From Plectrocnemia conspersa (lineage: Eukaryota; Arthropoda; Insecta; Trichoptera; Polycentropodidae), in the NCBI GenBank assembly GCA_009617715.1, contig VTFK01000020.1, forward strand, positions 1,178,001 to 1,242,000: a DNA stretch of 64,000 bases. The letters run 5' to 3'. Position numbers and translations under genes: made by a program. The notes under the pieces are model-generated. The model was not told the origin of the DNA, did no database searches, and saw nothing but the letters and a program-made list of their open reading frames with translations. Shown in pieces: positions 22,160 through 34,159 of this stretch; position 1 is the first letter of the stretch, and each line of letters starts with the position of its first letter.

Positions 22160-23569
22160 GATCGGCTGTATTTTAATATCAATGACAGCGAAACATTTGG
22201 GAAAACTAATTTAATAATCAAGCTAATGTAATAATCAAGTTTAATGTGCTTTTAAATTAGGTGTAATGTATATAGTTGACATGAAAACTATTTTAGATTT
22301 ATTACAGAATTGAATCAGACTTATTTTACTGTCACCATAACACATTACATTAATTAAATAAATATTATATACACGCGTAATGAAGTAATCAAATTATAAA
22401 CAATTATCAGTGTATACATATGTAGCACATTCATGTTTTAACTATAAATACGAATTATTCAAATCAATAATCAAATTCGTCACCAAAACTAAAGGATCAT
22501 ACAGTCGTATTATTCACGGAGCATCCTTACTTCCCTCGCTGTTCCATCACACCCGTCCGTTTAAAACATATCGCTAAAAAATTAAAAATATTTCAATACA
22601 CTATATAACGAATACTGTATTAATAATTTGACAAATATTTGAAAAAAAAATAGTTAAAAAACGAATGGTATTTGAATATTTGAGTCTTTAATCATGATTT
22701 ACAAAGTAATAAGCGCTAAATTCGACCGCTATAAAAAGTGGGACTTATTTAAAAAAAAAATGTTAATTAAAACTTTAGAAATTCATCCAAACCCCTTCTC
22801 TAAATATTTGAAATATAAATATAAGAGATTTGAGCCACATATTGCACACCACAGAATTCACAGAACATTTCACATCAGATTAACATCAGACGGTTCGACG
22901 CCGGGGCTTCGCCCTTGACTGCCAATTACATTTTCAATACATATAATAAGCGTAAATGCAAACAAAAATCAGCATTTAGTTTTACACATTAATATGGTTG
23001 GACTATATTTTTTTCAAAAGAAATAGACAAGCAAATTTAATTGCGCAATATTTTATTGCATCTCCATTTTTTGAGTATAAAAGAAATACTGGACATCTAG
23101 CATATTAGTTTTTACATAAATTTACTCCTGATATCTCTAAAATATTAAAAATGTTCATTTAACACAGTATTGCCATAAATTGTATATATGGCTCATTTAC
23201 TGCAGTTAATGTATTTTTCACATCCTGGTTCTCTATTATCTAGCTGTTTTCTATAAATATGCTTATTCGGAAGATCTCAAATAAATTAATTTTAGTAAAT
23301 TATTATGTATATAAAAATCGATATTGCATCCAAAAGAACCTTGCATTTGTATTAAATACACATGTCTTTATTTTTATTAAATATGATATATATCGTAATA
23401 TAGTTATTTAATATGTAGTTTAACTTTCTAAAATAATGAGTTAAGTTTCTATTTAACGAAACACATGCGTCTGATTTTAAAGGTTAGATATTCAATCGTC
23501 TATTATTAGTGTCGGATACGTATTGTGAGAAGCATATCAAATTTGACAGACTGATCTTTTTTTTAAAAC
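22160..23569. other. AT-rich intergenic
   Basis: Holds a 74-codon frame (22694-22918) with no domain. Near its end is GGGGCTTCGCCCTTG, a hairpin word shared in reverse complement with about 9207-9221. Otherwise nothing. Confidence 0.4.
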
Positions 23570-23815
23570 ATTCACACGAGACGGCGATTTGTCTGGACTT
23601 GAATACGTTTGGTGTGGTATTTTTGATGAGAAATTTTCTAGTTGAAATCCTCGAGTAAATTTCCGCCGCAAAGTGAAAAGTTGAGCGTTCGGGACAGTAA
23701 TTGAAGCATCATCAGGTGACTAACGACCGTCTACGACAGAACACAAGCCCAATTAGCATACCGCACGTGGTTGCCTGTCAATATATTATGCGACGGCCCA
23801 GGAGAGAAATGTACC
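23570..23815. promoter_or_regulatory. Moderate-GC island
   Basis: Non-coding GC-enriched block with words such as CCGCACGTGGTTGCC (CACGTG E-box at about 23763). Regulatory role inferred. Confidence 0.27.
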
Positions 23816-25040
23816 AATTGTAAATATATTAAAAAATTAAATAAAACAACGTAAGTAAGCTTAAAAAAAAATTTGCATAACAAAGATTTTAAACATATAA
23901 ATAAATAAAAAAATATTTATTTTTAATATTACAAATATTTTATATTTATTTTTAATTTTTATTTTGCACACTTTTAAGAAATTGTGTATCATTTTTCATA
24001 GTATGTACTATTCAAAATAAAAATGCAAAATATTAAAATGTTGTTTATGCATATGGAACGCTACAAAATCAGAGCGTAGTCTCTTAGCAGACTCAATTTA
24101 TTTCGGACGTAGAAAAATATGTCTTGCGCTGCACAATGATGACATTAAATATATGCTATATACACACACGTACAAACCAGACAAATATGTGTGAAGATTT
24201 AAGAGGGGAAAGTACAAAATAGTTTCAGGGTATTTCACTCAATTAATTCCGGTATGTGAGCAGTTTGTTAAATTGGTATGAGATATTTAGACTGACTCTC
24301 AAATTGACGACAAGAGACTGTTCAAATTGTTAATTTGAATTCACACCCAACAAATCTCTATCAAGGCATCGTTATCTATAATATACGATATTATTGTATA
24401 AATTGCGTGAATTATACAATGTAATTTATATGTGCCATATTTCTAATATAGTAAAGAAAAATGTCATTTCCAACTGTTGTCTAAGCTCATTTTGTCTCAA
24501 TAAATCTGGGTTTAAAGATAGTTTTATTATTTTATATATTTTTGTGTGAAAAGTAAATGATGTTAATTTAAATATCTATTAAATATAAAATATTTTAAAA
24601 TTAAATTTTAGAATATCAACAAAGTTTTTCAACCTAAAATTCTGTATGTTATTGCAAAATTAAAAAGTAAAATCGTTACGCTATATGTAGATAAATTAGA
24701 TAACACAGTAATCAAAGAACTTCCAAAAAATATCATCCATTAACTTACAAACATTTTTATCGGGTGTTTCTTATTTTGAAATTTCTTTACAATTTGGAAA
24801 ACAATGATTCACAGATTAAGAAACCAGGGGAAAAAAGCTACAATTCAGATAAAATATCGCCGTATTAGTTTATTGTGGACATTAACTAAAAAATTGAAAA
24901 AAAAATATTATTGCGCTTAACAGAATCTTTGAGGAATATAATCATGAGCGAATAAATTTGTATTTTTCATTCCTAATATTTTTTATAAATTAAAAATGGT
25001 TGCAATGGTTACAAACCAGTTATTTTTAATTTAATAATAT
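23816..25040. other. AT-rich intergenic, nothing supported
   Basis: No gene, RNA or clear repeat partner recognised. Confidence 0.4.
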
Positions 25041-25044
25041 GTGT

Positions 25045-25365
25045 GTTTAAATGCTTAACGATTTATAAAAAATATCCGTTTATAATATAGTATAATATGC
25101 ACTCACCAAATTTTTCGGCGTCCTTTTTCTGCTTGCAACTGTCACGGACACATTTATTTTTATCATTACACTTTAAAACACACTATCACTATTTATATTT
25201 ATTTTTATTATCTACACATTTTTTATCTATTGCAATATTTATTGATACGTAAAAAACTGCTTACAACTGTCACGGAAACATTTATTTTTATTATTTACAC
25301 TTTTGTATTTATTTCAATATTTATTGATACGTAAAAAACATTTGACAAATTAAGAAGACTTTCAC
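25045..25365 (-). repeat. Dispersed repeat with internal duplication, partner 44150-44335
   Basis: Aligns in the same orientation with 44150-44335 over CGATTTATAAAAAATATCC, TGCACTCAC, AATTTTT-GGCGTCC, TTTTCTGC and CACATTTATTTT. This copy duplicates a block internally (about 25130-25256 and 25257-25350, both containing CAACTGTCACGGA and TATTGATACGTAAAAAA). Read on the minus strand, the shared core ends in an exon-like GACGCC..AAATTT followed by GTGAGTGC, a good splice donor. The 44 kb copy has an ATG before it. The strand given refers to that reading. Likely the 5' end of a transposon or dead gene family. Confidence 0.6.
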
Positions 25366-25970
25366 AAATTCCGCACATGTATGCTGTATCTTTCCCTATT
25401 ACATGTGCAGAACAAACAGACATTTTCTTCTCACATATTTCTCACTACTTTTGATTTTTATTGGCTGGTGCTTTTTCAGCTTATCTGAAAACCTTTCTTG
25501 TGAATCGGCAGCACGGCAAGATTTGGTAGAAACTGTTAAAATGTCTTCAGAATCGATCGATTAAAATTTTGATTGACACTGTACGAATAAAACAATGCGC
25601 ATTAAAATAAATATAAAAAAAACATTGATCGAAAAACAATTGAATAAACAATTTTTGTTTATTCCATTGTTTTTTTAAATATTAGGTAACTAGGTAGTTA
25701 TTATATATTTATAACAGTCAGTTATATATTTAATACAGTCCATTATACACTGAAGCTTATATATTGTGAAGCCGGTCTTTCTGTTTTTTTCCCGTGTCTA
25801 TAATCTGGCTGTTACAAAAAGTAAATATCATTTTGAAATATTTTTTTCTTATTTGTTATCTAAATTTGGATAAGCGTTTTACCTTTTCTGCCATGTTTGA
25901 TCTGTAAGGACATTAATTTTATATTTTTGAGATTCTGGCAGACCCCTATTTTTTTCCGGATTGTTCCACA
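25366..25970. other. AT-rich intergenic, nothing supported
   Basis: No gene or repeat partner recognised. Confidence 0.35.
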
Positions 25971-25976
25971 AAGTAT

Positions 25977-26560
25977 TTTTGTGCTTTTATAACGCGCTCT
26001 CTTTTGACAAGCGCTCTTATGACTGTCTGCGCATTTGACGTACAGTCCGTCCAAGATATGAACGCTCATCGTCACAGTATTGATGAGAAAATATAATAGA
26101 GTGACCATGTGAAATTACAAGTGCAATTAATTTTTACTTTTTTAATTTAATTTGTCGAGGAAAGTGTAAAATATCACTTTCTTACTTATTTTGTTTATTT
26201 ATATACATATTTAATTTAAAAACATGAGAGCAGTTTTGGTATCACTCTTCAGATTAAATATCTGTTCAATATAATATTTTTAAAAATACCAATAGAATAT
26301 TACAGGAATTGTTTTATTGATTACAAAATACCACAACATGACAATAATTTATAATAAAAATATAACACATTATAATTTTTAATTCAATTTCCAAGATATG
26401 GTCACCCTACCCTTAAAACAGCCCTGATTTAGTATTATCGGTGTAAACAAATTTGTGGAAAGCTGTGTATGTATGCATGCATGCGTACACGCACCCTTAT
26501 TTCCAACACAACGATGATGAGCACTAACATCTTGGATGGACTATTCACTATTTTGTTACA
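25977..26560. mobile_element. Nested inverted repeats around a 313 bp MITE
   Basis: The inner element at 26097-26409 starts TAGAGTGACCAT and ends ATGGTCACCCTA, terminal inverted repeats of 12 bp with one mismatch, resembling TAGGGTGACCAT tips of hAT-like MITEs. It lies between outer inverted arms sharing GATGAGC..ATCTTGGAYGGACT (about 26046-26075 and, inverted, 26516-26543). Words of the type GCGCTCTTTTGAC repeat in both outer arms. No transposase is present. Confidence 0.55.
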
Positions 26561-28085
26561 ACGTCTTATGGCGCAGCGCTTATAATGCAACGCTCTTTTG
26601 ACGCGCGCTCATTTGTCCGCGCTCATTTGTGACGTTGCCGGCCTCGCCTTCTAACAATATTCATTATTTTTTCATCGCACTTTTGCTTTGAAAAAATATT
26701 AAAAAATATAATTAGATTAAATTTTAATGATTGCTTATGGTTAATATAGTTTGAACTTACTAAAAGGTTAGTTTTGAGCTCTATAGGTAATTTAAGAATA
26801 TTTGAAGAAGAAAAAGTGAAATCGCAACAAAAAATATGTTCCGTTGCTAGATAATTTAAGTATATGGGTAGTCATTAAATGGTCAGTAAATATACTAAAC
26901 GACAAGTTACCTGTTTTTTTTATATCACTATATGTTTTAATATTAAATTGTTACTGATATTTTAACCATTTTTTTCGATAGTGTAAGGTAATAATTGTTG
27001 AAAACATGGAATATATTTATTTCAATAAAACCTTATAAAAAAATTTAATACAAAATTTATATATGATCCTAATAATATTGTAAATATTAAGAAATAATAT
27101 GAAAGTTTAATATTAGTATTTCACTGACCGTTTATGGTCTCCATTTATTGAAAAATACTGGTATCCGGGTATCCGTATTTAAAAAAAAAACCGAATACTT
27201 AGCTAATATCAACCCGGTCACCTTAATTTCAATATATTGTTCGATTTATTCATATGAAATATTACTAACATAATTTTCAAGATGCAAAATCAAAATTCTC
27301 AAAACTTATTCAGAGATTTAGTGTCAGGAAATCCATATTTAACAGTCCGAAAGTATTGTTTCAGAATGTAAGTTTAAGGACACATTTTGTTTGGCATCCT
27401 CAAACATTTGCCGTTTAAGAAAAAATAAAAAATAAAAAGTATTTGCAAAAAATACACACGGTATACTCGGAGGACGGTTGTACACAAAAAACGACGTGAA
27501 CAGATTTTTTAATACTCCAATGCAGTTTTGATATTAATTACACAGAATAAATTATTTGATTAGGTAATAACTTTTTATTATCGATTTGGAAATAACAAAA
27601 AATATTTATTCTTCACTTTTGCAAATATAAAAAGAGCAAATTTTGCATCTACAATTAGGTAACCCATAAATAGAAAATTTTCATTAAAAAAATTATGATG
27701 CTTTCAAGCATCATACTAATGGTCGATACTTCATTAAGTTTCTGTTAATATTTTGACTCAAAACTCATTTTTTTTATTAACATTAAATTGGGACGGGTGA
27801 GCTGTTTCACGTGTTTTTACGATAAGAAAATTTATATATTCAAAATTTCCCATGCTTACGGACAAAATGCGAAACAAAATGGTTCTGAAATATTTCTTTG
27901 TCATTTTTTCTATATTACTTTAGTTTCATGACAAAATTAAATTTTGACCTTATATATAATATAATGACTACAATTAAGTCTTTTTTAAATACAACTTCAT
28001 AAAAATTACTTTGTTTATATGTTATTCTACGAAAATTTTAAATTGATTTGCTGTTCAAACCCAAAGTTAACCTAATAAAGGTTAT
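26561..28085. other. Small CG-rich end, then AT-rich DNA
   Basis: About 26570-26650 is CG-rich and repeats GCGCTCATTTGT twice. The rest is AT-rich with no supported feature. Confidence 0.4.
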
Positions 28086-28089
28086 AAAA

Positions 28090-28722
28090 GTAATTATAGT
28101 TTTAGAACTTTTCTTATGTTAAGTCCAAAATACAAACTAAACCAACTCATCTCTTAGGGGGAAATAGGCGGGATGAATGAAATACAGACAGACGTCACTT
28201 CTTATATATTGCTCCATATTTGGCTGAATTTCGATATTATACTATATTTTTAAAATATGATAGCTATCCTTACCGATATTTCTATGGACTTCTAATATAA
28301 GATGGCTAATCAATGTAAATTCAAACCGAATTTTGGTCAATAGAAGAGCGCAAAAACAATTATCACTTCTCAGAAGTCAAAAATTCACGTCAAAAGCAAT
28401 AAAATCGTGTCGGCGCCGTCGCAGTGGGAACGCTCGGTAACGAGCGTTCCCACTGCGGCGGCGACGATACGATTTTATTGCTTTTGACGTGGATTTTTGA
28501 CTTCTGAGAGGTGATAATTGTTTTTTTGCGCTCTCCTATTGGGCAAAATTTGGTTTAAATGTGCTCTCAAAATTGTTATAAAAAAATGTGCACGCGTGAT
28601 AATTGAGCGTTTTCACCGCGATGGCACGATTTTATTGCTTTTGACTTTGACTGGAAATTCACTACATGGCAACACTGAGCAGCAAAGAAAACACGACTAA
28701 TTATCAGATAAATATTATGACT
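28090..28722 (+). mobile_element. Foldback element, copy 1
   Basis: The centre is a long near-perfect palindrome with arms about 28326-28436 and 28441-28557 around GTAA, the innermost part CG-rich (GGGAACGCTCG). Flanks to 28090 and 28722 also match 41562-42205 in reverse complement, so the mobile unit is about 630 bp with the palindrome inside. Shared flank words: CTATAATTA/TAATTATAG, AACTCATCTCT, AGGATAGCTATCAT-type, CAGTGTTGCCAT. It has no transposase. The 60-codon frame at 28518-28700 is only the element read through. Confidence 0.8.
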
Positions 28723-28945
28723 AGATATTTTTAATATTTTTTAATGCCTAATTAAAATATTTCGCATAAAATATAATTTCAGAAATTTTTTATATTTATT
28801 TGTAGCATAGAAAGGGTTAACTCGTACCTATTATTATTATTTATTTAAGAAATTATATTACGATGTTAAAAAATATATAAAATAACATTTTTGTCATGAG
28901 GCCCGGAATCATTGTTTTCCCAGGACCCGGGTTCGATCTCGCCGA
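28690..28945 (+). repeat. Repeat copy continuous with the foldback element
   Basis: Partner of 1665-1925 in the same orientation. Because the 1.7 kb copy also retains the final bases of the foldback (ACTA-TTAT-AG-TAAAT), this block and the foldback probably form one composite element ending near CCCGGGTTCG. Confidence 0.65.
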
Positions 28946-29089
28946 CTCTGCTTTCAGTATACAATACAATTTTGTAAATCAGAGCTTAAAGCTCTAAAAG
29001 TCACTTTAGTTAAGCTAATCTTGTCAGTGAATCGAGTATCATATTTTTCCATATCACCATTGGAACTTATTCAGACAAGTTACTATTCT

Positions 29090-29570
29090 CGTATGAACAA
29101 TTAATTATCTGATAGCAAAATATTCGTGTCAAAGAGTCAAAGCGAACAACAACCGTCGTCCGACGGTCGATAAATCAACGAGGGCGTTGAGTAGTTAATG
29201 AATTTCCATTGAAGCTGTCAATCCACAATGTAACAGTTAAATACCTGTGTAGGGCAATTTACACATTGACGCCGCTCCACCGCGCTTATACAGGGTGAGT
29301 GCAAATTATCCTTATCGGCTCTACAAAGGTATGAAGCCACCGCGAAACATTCGCTCGTACAAATACACCGAGCTCAATCAGGCCGTGATTAACATATCAA
29401 AACGTGATTTTATTCCGGTTAATCGAGTGGCCAAAGGTGACTAGGCGCATCCTGCCTGACTAATGATTAATGGTGTTTCATTGATGGCATTGTGGCGAAA
29501 CACCTCGAACGAAATCCATTAACAGGCGTGTCGAACGATACGCCACAGGTATTTAAGGGTATGCGTATTC
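29090..29570. promoter_or_regulatory. Large moderate-GC island
   Basis: Nearly 500 bp of non-repetitive GC-enriched sequence without a coding frame. Candidate conserved regulatory block. Confidence 0.32.
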
Positions 29571-29854
29571 AAAGGATACTGGAAAGTAGTGCAGCTGTTT
29601 TGATTGATTTCAGAACTAAAACAATTTGACGCAATATGACATACATAATTTGTTTATACATCAAAATGTTATTATCCTTATATATAAAAGACAAAGGGTA
29701 ATTCTCATCAAAAAAAGCCAAAGTGTAATTCGCCTAAAATTTCACAGCGCAAATGTTTATTTATTAAAATTAAAATTTATTATTTGATATAAACAATTTG
29801 ATTAAAATGTAAATAATTATTCGTTAATAAAAAAACGTAGTAAAAATCATATAA

Positions 29855-30075
29855 AGTAAAACCTCGAATTATGTTTTTCTATGCGAGGTTTTTTTTCAAT
29901 CAATTTTGACTTGATATACGAGTGATGTCTTGCAATACGAGCAGTACATATTGCGTCACTTTCTCCTCAACTAAGCCGATTATTCCTTTGCAGTAAAAAC
30001 ATACATTTTGTATATGTTGATTGTGGATAATACTCCTGCTCAACCTTCAAATTGTAATACCACTATTGTCCATTA
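29855..30075 (+). mobile_element. Tigger/pogo-like deletion derivative
   Basis: Begins with an inverted-repeat tip containing ACCTCGAATTATG and a partial inverse GCGAGGTTTTTT, then TTGACTTGATATACGAG, TGATGTCTTGCAATACGAG and CAACTAAGCCGATTATTC, subterminal sequence of Tigger-type elements. Directly after it, 30017-30046 encodes LIVDNTPAQP, matching the LIVDNAPAHP catalytic region of Tigger/pogo DDE transposases, then stops at TAA. The N-terminal two thirds of the transposase is absent, so it is an internal deletion derivative. The same layout occurs on the minus strand at 32.2-32.9 kb. Confidence 0.65.
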
Positions 30076-30079
30076 AGTT

Positions 30080-30469
30080 ATGTTAGATTGAAGTAGTCAT
30101 AAAGTTTTAAGTAAGTTATATTTTTGCTACAATGTCTAATCAATGATAAAAATTAAAATTGGTTTGCTGCAATGTAGTATGTTTAGTAAAATTAATTATA
30201 TTTATTGTATCGCGCCCTGAGTGTGTTATTTTTTTACATCGCCTAAACATTTAATTGATCTAAAATAGTTCTCTGAATCGTGAGAATCAAACTTTTTACG
30301 TCTCTTCTTTTTTTCTCATTTAATACAAATCGAAAGTGAATTCTTGTCGATGCTTCAAGACTAATTCTCGGGGATGGTTCTTCTCCTCGGGGCGTTTTAA
30401 AATCGGTAGCTGCTAGTCCAACAAATAAACTAATTAACCCAGGAATGCCATATGCCGGGACGTGCCACT
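30080..30469. other. No supported feature
   Basis: Contains a 76-codon antisense frame (30243-30473) that runs into the next island. No domain or splice structure was seen. Confidence 0.35.
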
Positions 30470-30730
30470 CCATTCATCCGCCATCCGAACTGTATTATAT
30501 ACTTTTTGTTTGACACGTTCGCCTCGGATTGCGCCAGGGGTAACAAACCGGTGCGAAAACCGCGGTCGCGTTCGAAAATTAGCATAAAACGTTGTAAAAT
30601 TAACGCGTATCAGGCTTAATTGCGGAAAGTTTTAACGGCCAGTTAAAAAGCGCGGTCGGGGTCAAATTTACCCGTGAAATGGCTAATTAGGCGATTCAGG
30701 TAGTGCATTGTGGCGTGTGTGCAAAATAGG
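30470..30730. promoter_or_regulatory. Moderate-GC island
   Basis: CG-rich non-coding block (words GCGCCAGGGG, AACCGCGGTCGCG). Candidate conserved regulatory element. Confidence 0.3.
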
Positions 30731-32028
30731 AAATTATATATTAAAATGAGATATCGGTTTAAAATTAGGATAAAATGTCGAAAAGCTCTATATGTTTTGT
30801 ATAAAAATATTATGAGGAACTATTTAAATAAAAAATCAGTTAAAATTAAGGTATAGAGCCCGAAGGGGTTTGACTTTGCAGACAAATAGATGCTGGAGAA
30901 GCTAGTAATGATAAATTATATAAACATATGTAAATTACCACATATATAAAGAAATGTAAATGGCGCTATTAGGCGGTAAAGTTGAAATGGCAGGTCATGG
31001 AAGTTAGAGAGTCTTTGCTGGCAGATTGAGTTGTATTATTATCGGCTGTGATTTTGTATTGATGTTCTTTACACGAACTATTGATATCTCTTGTGTCTAT
31101 GCAGTCTAGAGCTCATCTCTGCTTTTGTGAATTCGTGGCGTTCTGTGTTCAATTGTCACATATTTTATAACACTGGTTCAAGACAGGAATATAAAAAGGT
31201 TTGTCATATAATTAAATCGATTCTAAGACACACTCCCAAGATGATTTGACGCCTTAAGAAAAACAGACCAGATAGCCATTCCGGCGATTGGTAACACAGA
31301 GTCAAAGAACAATAGTAATGTGCAAATTTATTTTTAAGCAAACGGGACGGATGTATAGTATTTAAACTAGTAACGAAATTATTTATTCACGAGATCTCTC
31401 TGCAATTGTAGTATAAATATACTTGTGTGATCATAATTTTGATACGGGTTGATCTCTAAATATTAACATATTGTGCAGGTATTTGAAACACCCACAATAC
31501 TTTAATATATTAACATAAAGATTAACATAAAAATGTAAAATATTTTTTTATGCTTGAAATGCACTGCACTGCTGTGAAAAGCAATATTATTTTAATTATA
31601 TATTATCGCATAAAAACAGAATTTGCCCCAAACAGCAATGATTAGTAAATCTCTCTTCACTTCTGAACTCGCATTCAGCGGAGCTTACGCCGAATAGACA
31701 CATACAATACATTTAAAGTCAAGAGAAAAGTAACACTTTACACTTCTATCAAAAAGTTACCTTAAATTACCAAGAGTTTAACTCGATCTTCGAGACGATG
31801 TAATGATTTTATAAGTTTTGAGAAATATTAAATCAATATTATTTCAGCTATTAAATTAATATAAATTTAAATGATACAATTAAATTTTTTTTAGGTTTTA
31901 ATTTAAAAAATTGTTTATATTTTTTTAAATGCTAATTTAGTTGATAATTTATGATTAAATAAAATATCTATGTTTTTCTAACTTTTTTCCTTTTTTTTTT
32001 ATTTGTTAGTCAAATTTAATTTTAGTAT
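30731..32028. other. AT-rich intergenic, nothing supported
   Basis: Mildly GC-richer patches (30980-31180, 31230-31350), but no gene, RNA or repeat partner was recognised. Confidence 0.4.
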
Positions 32029-32240
32029 TATACCTCATTATATATATTAAATTTGTGTGAAATGGAAAAATCTGAAATAACGCCCCAGATAAAAGTATAT
32101 TAAATAATAAATTAAACAGCTCCCCTTTGATACACTATTATTTACCAGGCAGTAAATTTTTTTTTTAACCAATTGATTCAAATAATTAATATCTATAAAA
32201 ATTAAGAAAAAATTACGAATATTAAAATATTTCATCCATT

Positions 32241-32737
32241 TTATTCAATATACGAATAACTGAGAACCCTATTCTCAGACGAGATCTTCTTTGAACCTTT
32301 ATGCTGTTGCACACGATGCAGATCTATTAGTTTTTCGGTGATCAGGTCCACCAATTTCTGAATATCGTCTTCGTTCACCTCCAGTCCTTAAAGACACAAT
32401 TTAATCGATAATTTGCTACTCCTGTTCATGAACAAACCTGTTAAAGTAATTAGGCTACAGTTTTTTCCAAGCAGAATTGAGGGTCCTTTGGTAGCTTCCT
32501 GCATTACTATCGAAGATCTTGATGTGTAAATAATTTTTACAAAAGTCTTTAAGTGTAAGATTTATTCCTTCAGAATCGCTGAAATATTGCTCTGAAGAAA
32601 AACTTTTTAAAGTTCGAAATGATTTGCTGATTCATAGGGTGGTGAAACTTGATTAGGATTTAGTTATTATTGAATTCAAATTCCTTTAGTAAATCATCCT
32701 TAAGGTCTGGAGGATGAGCAGGAGCTTTGAGTGGCAT
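32241..32737 (-). pseudogene. Tigger/pogo-like transposase remnant (DDE, C-terminal)
   Basis: Read on the minus strand from 32737, successive frames give KAPAHPPDLKDDLLKEFEF, then PMNQQIISNFKKFFFRAIFQRF, then INLTLKDF, then YQRTLNSAWKKL, then LEVNEDDIQKLVDLITEKL, in the order of the C-terminal half of Tigger transposases (APAHPP of the DDE domain, PMDQQVISNFKK, NSAWKKLWP, and the EVNEDDI acidic tail). TAA, TGA and TAG codons and frameshifts interrupt it. The catalytic N-terminal part is missing. Immediately upstream (32755-32850) is the same subterminal sequence as at 29.9 kb, so both are the same kind of deletion derivative. An alternative two-exon reading of the last part is discussed under rejected items. 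Confidence 0.8.
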
Positions 32738-32754
32738 ATTATTTTTTAAAAAGG

Positions 32755-32940
32755 TATGTCTTCACAGCAAGAAGAATCATCGGCTTAGTTGGGGAGAGAG
32801 TGATGCAATACGTACTGCTCGCAATGCAAGACATCGCTCGTTTATCAAGTCATTTTTTTTTTGCACGTATTGTGAAACACTAGTGTACAAAGTTACTCGT
32901 AATCAGAGTTTTCACCCTAGTTTTATACATCAATAAAACT
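32755..32940 (-). mobile_element. Subterminal region of the Tigger-like element
   Basis: On the minus strand it reads GACTTGATAAACGAGCGATG, TGCATTGCGAGCAGTACG, CAACTAAGCCGATGATTC, matching 29910-29990 nearly base for base. The opposite end may lie near 32029 (TATACCTCATTATAT), which would make the whole element roughly 0.9 kb; this outer end is uncertain. Confidence 0.65.
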
Positions 32941-32999
32941 AGGAATTTAAATAATCTTTATAAGGATATTTTCTCACTTTTTTTTTTGTTTGTCAATCC

Positions 33000-33380
33000 T
33001 GCCCACTTGCCAGTGTATCTGCCGAGTCTTCTACCAATCTCTTGAGCAATTCATTACTGAACCGAATACCTACGCATCTGTCCGGACGTTTCAGGATACC
33101 TTTTTCCCCATCCACCTATTCACGGAATGTTTATTGACGGGAAAAAAATAAACACGTCCGACCCGCGACAGGGTAAACACGATCAATAATCCCGGAGACA
33201 AACTGCTCGTCGCGCTTAATGGGAACTAGCGGACTATTAATTATTCCCCAAAAGCTACAGGATGATTACGAATCCCCGGGCTGACGGCCACTGTCAAACA
33301 TCGTATATTTGCGCTCCTCATCTCTTTTGATCTCTCCATCTTCTCGCGTGTGCGAGGACAGACGCGGTGAAAATTTAGCG
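33000..33380. promoter_or_regulatory. Moderate-GC island
   Basis: GC-enriched block with frames of about 65 codons on both strands lacking any domain. Candidate regulatory DNA. Confidence 0.28.
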
Positions 33381-33600
33381 ATATTTTCAGCGAGCAAATG
33401 GGATAAGTTGCAAAAAAATTTGAAACATGTGAAGAGTATACACAGAGTGAAGAAATTAAACGTCATTGTTGTACAAATTGTGATTGAGATTAGTGCAATA
33501 ATTTAATTAGTATTGTATCAATATACAACATATAAAATAATTATAGATACCCAAAGTTTTCTATATTTAATACTCTTTTTTTAACATTGACAAGAATTTG

Positions 33601-34115
33601 TCTAGACATTTTATTTATTTATTGCAGATCTTTCATTGCAACATGACAGTGCGTTACAATCAACAACTACTAAGTTGAGACACTAAGCATAAATCAAAGT
33701 TTGTAAAACAGTGACATATATTTTAATTATTTAAACTATTATGACATATGATTATTTCTAGAAATTGTTGGTATTTGTTCTTGAGTGCAAGTCCTTGAGT
33801 TGATGGCTCAGACAGTATGTAAGTCGTATACCTACTCAAAACGTTGGAGGGTGTAGCGAAACTGCTCGGTTCGCGTGCATAGTTCGCGGAACATCAGATG
33901 CGCGTGTGGCGTGCCTCTTGATTGGTGTTGTGAATGAATCGCTACATATGTCATTATGCATAAACCTTATTCGATTTTATTTGAATATCACAATCATCAC
34001 GATATTTATTTGTGTAATTAAAAAAAATGAAATGAAATCTGTTATGAATGATCAGAATTATAATTATACAATAAGCAAAATTTCGATCTTTCATACACGA
34101 TACAAATTAAAGCTG
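33601..34115 (-). mobile_element. Second SINE family, decayed copy
   Basis: On the minus strand the tail reads TAGTAGTTGTTGATTG, GCATGTTGCAATG-like, AAAGATCTGCAATAAATAAA, a simple-repeat tail typical of SINE/LINE 3' ends. The TTTCGATCTTTCA word at 34082-34094 is shared with the body of the 55.0-55.3 kb copy (there TTTCGATCTTTCAGAG). The middle is unlike the other copy, so boundaries are approximate. Confidence 0.45.
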
Positions 34116-34159
34116 TGAGTGTTATTAATTCATTTTAATTTTAAGTTAAATTATATTTT

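Noticed and set aside
22694..22918. 74-codon lysine-rich ORF
   Set aside because: Composition-driven, no domain, ends in a repeat-like hairpin word.
28518..28700. 60-codon ORF similar to antisense ORF 41585-41770
   Set aside because: Both are parts of the same foldback element; similarity is that of the repeat.
30243..30473. 76-codon antisense ORF at an island edge
   Set aside because: No domain, no splice context; crosses from AT-rich DNA to the island.
32241..32520. A two-exon minus-strand gene (exon to 32439, intron 32390-32438, tail to 32241)
   Set aside because: Splice-like borders exist, but the peptides match successive blocks of a Tigger transposase when shifted in frame, so decay explains it better.
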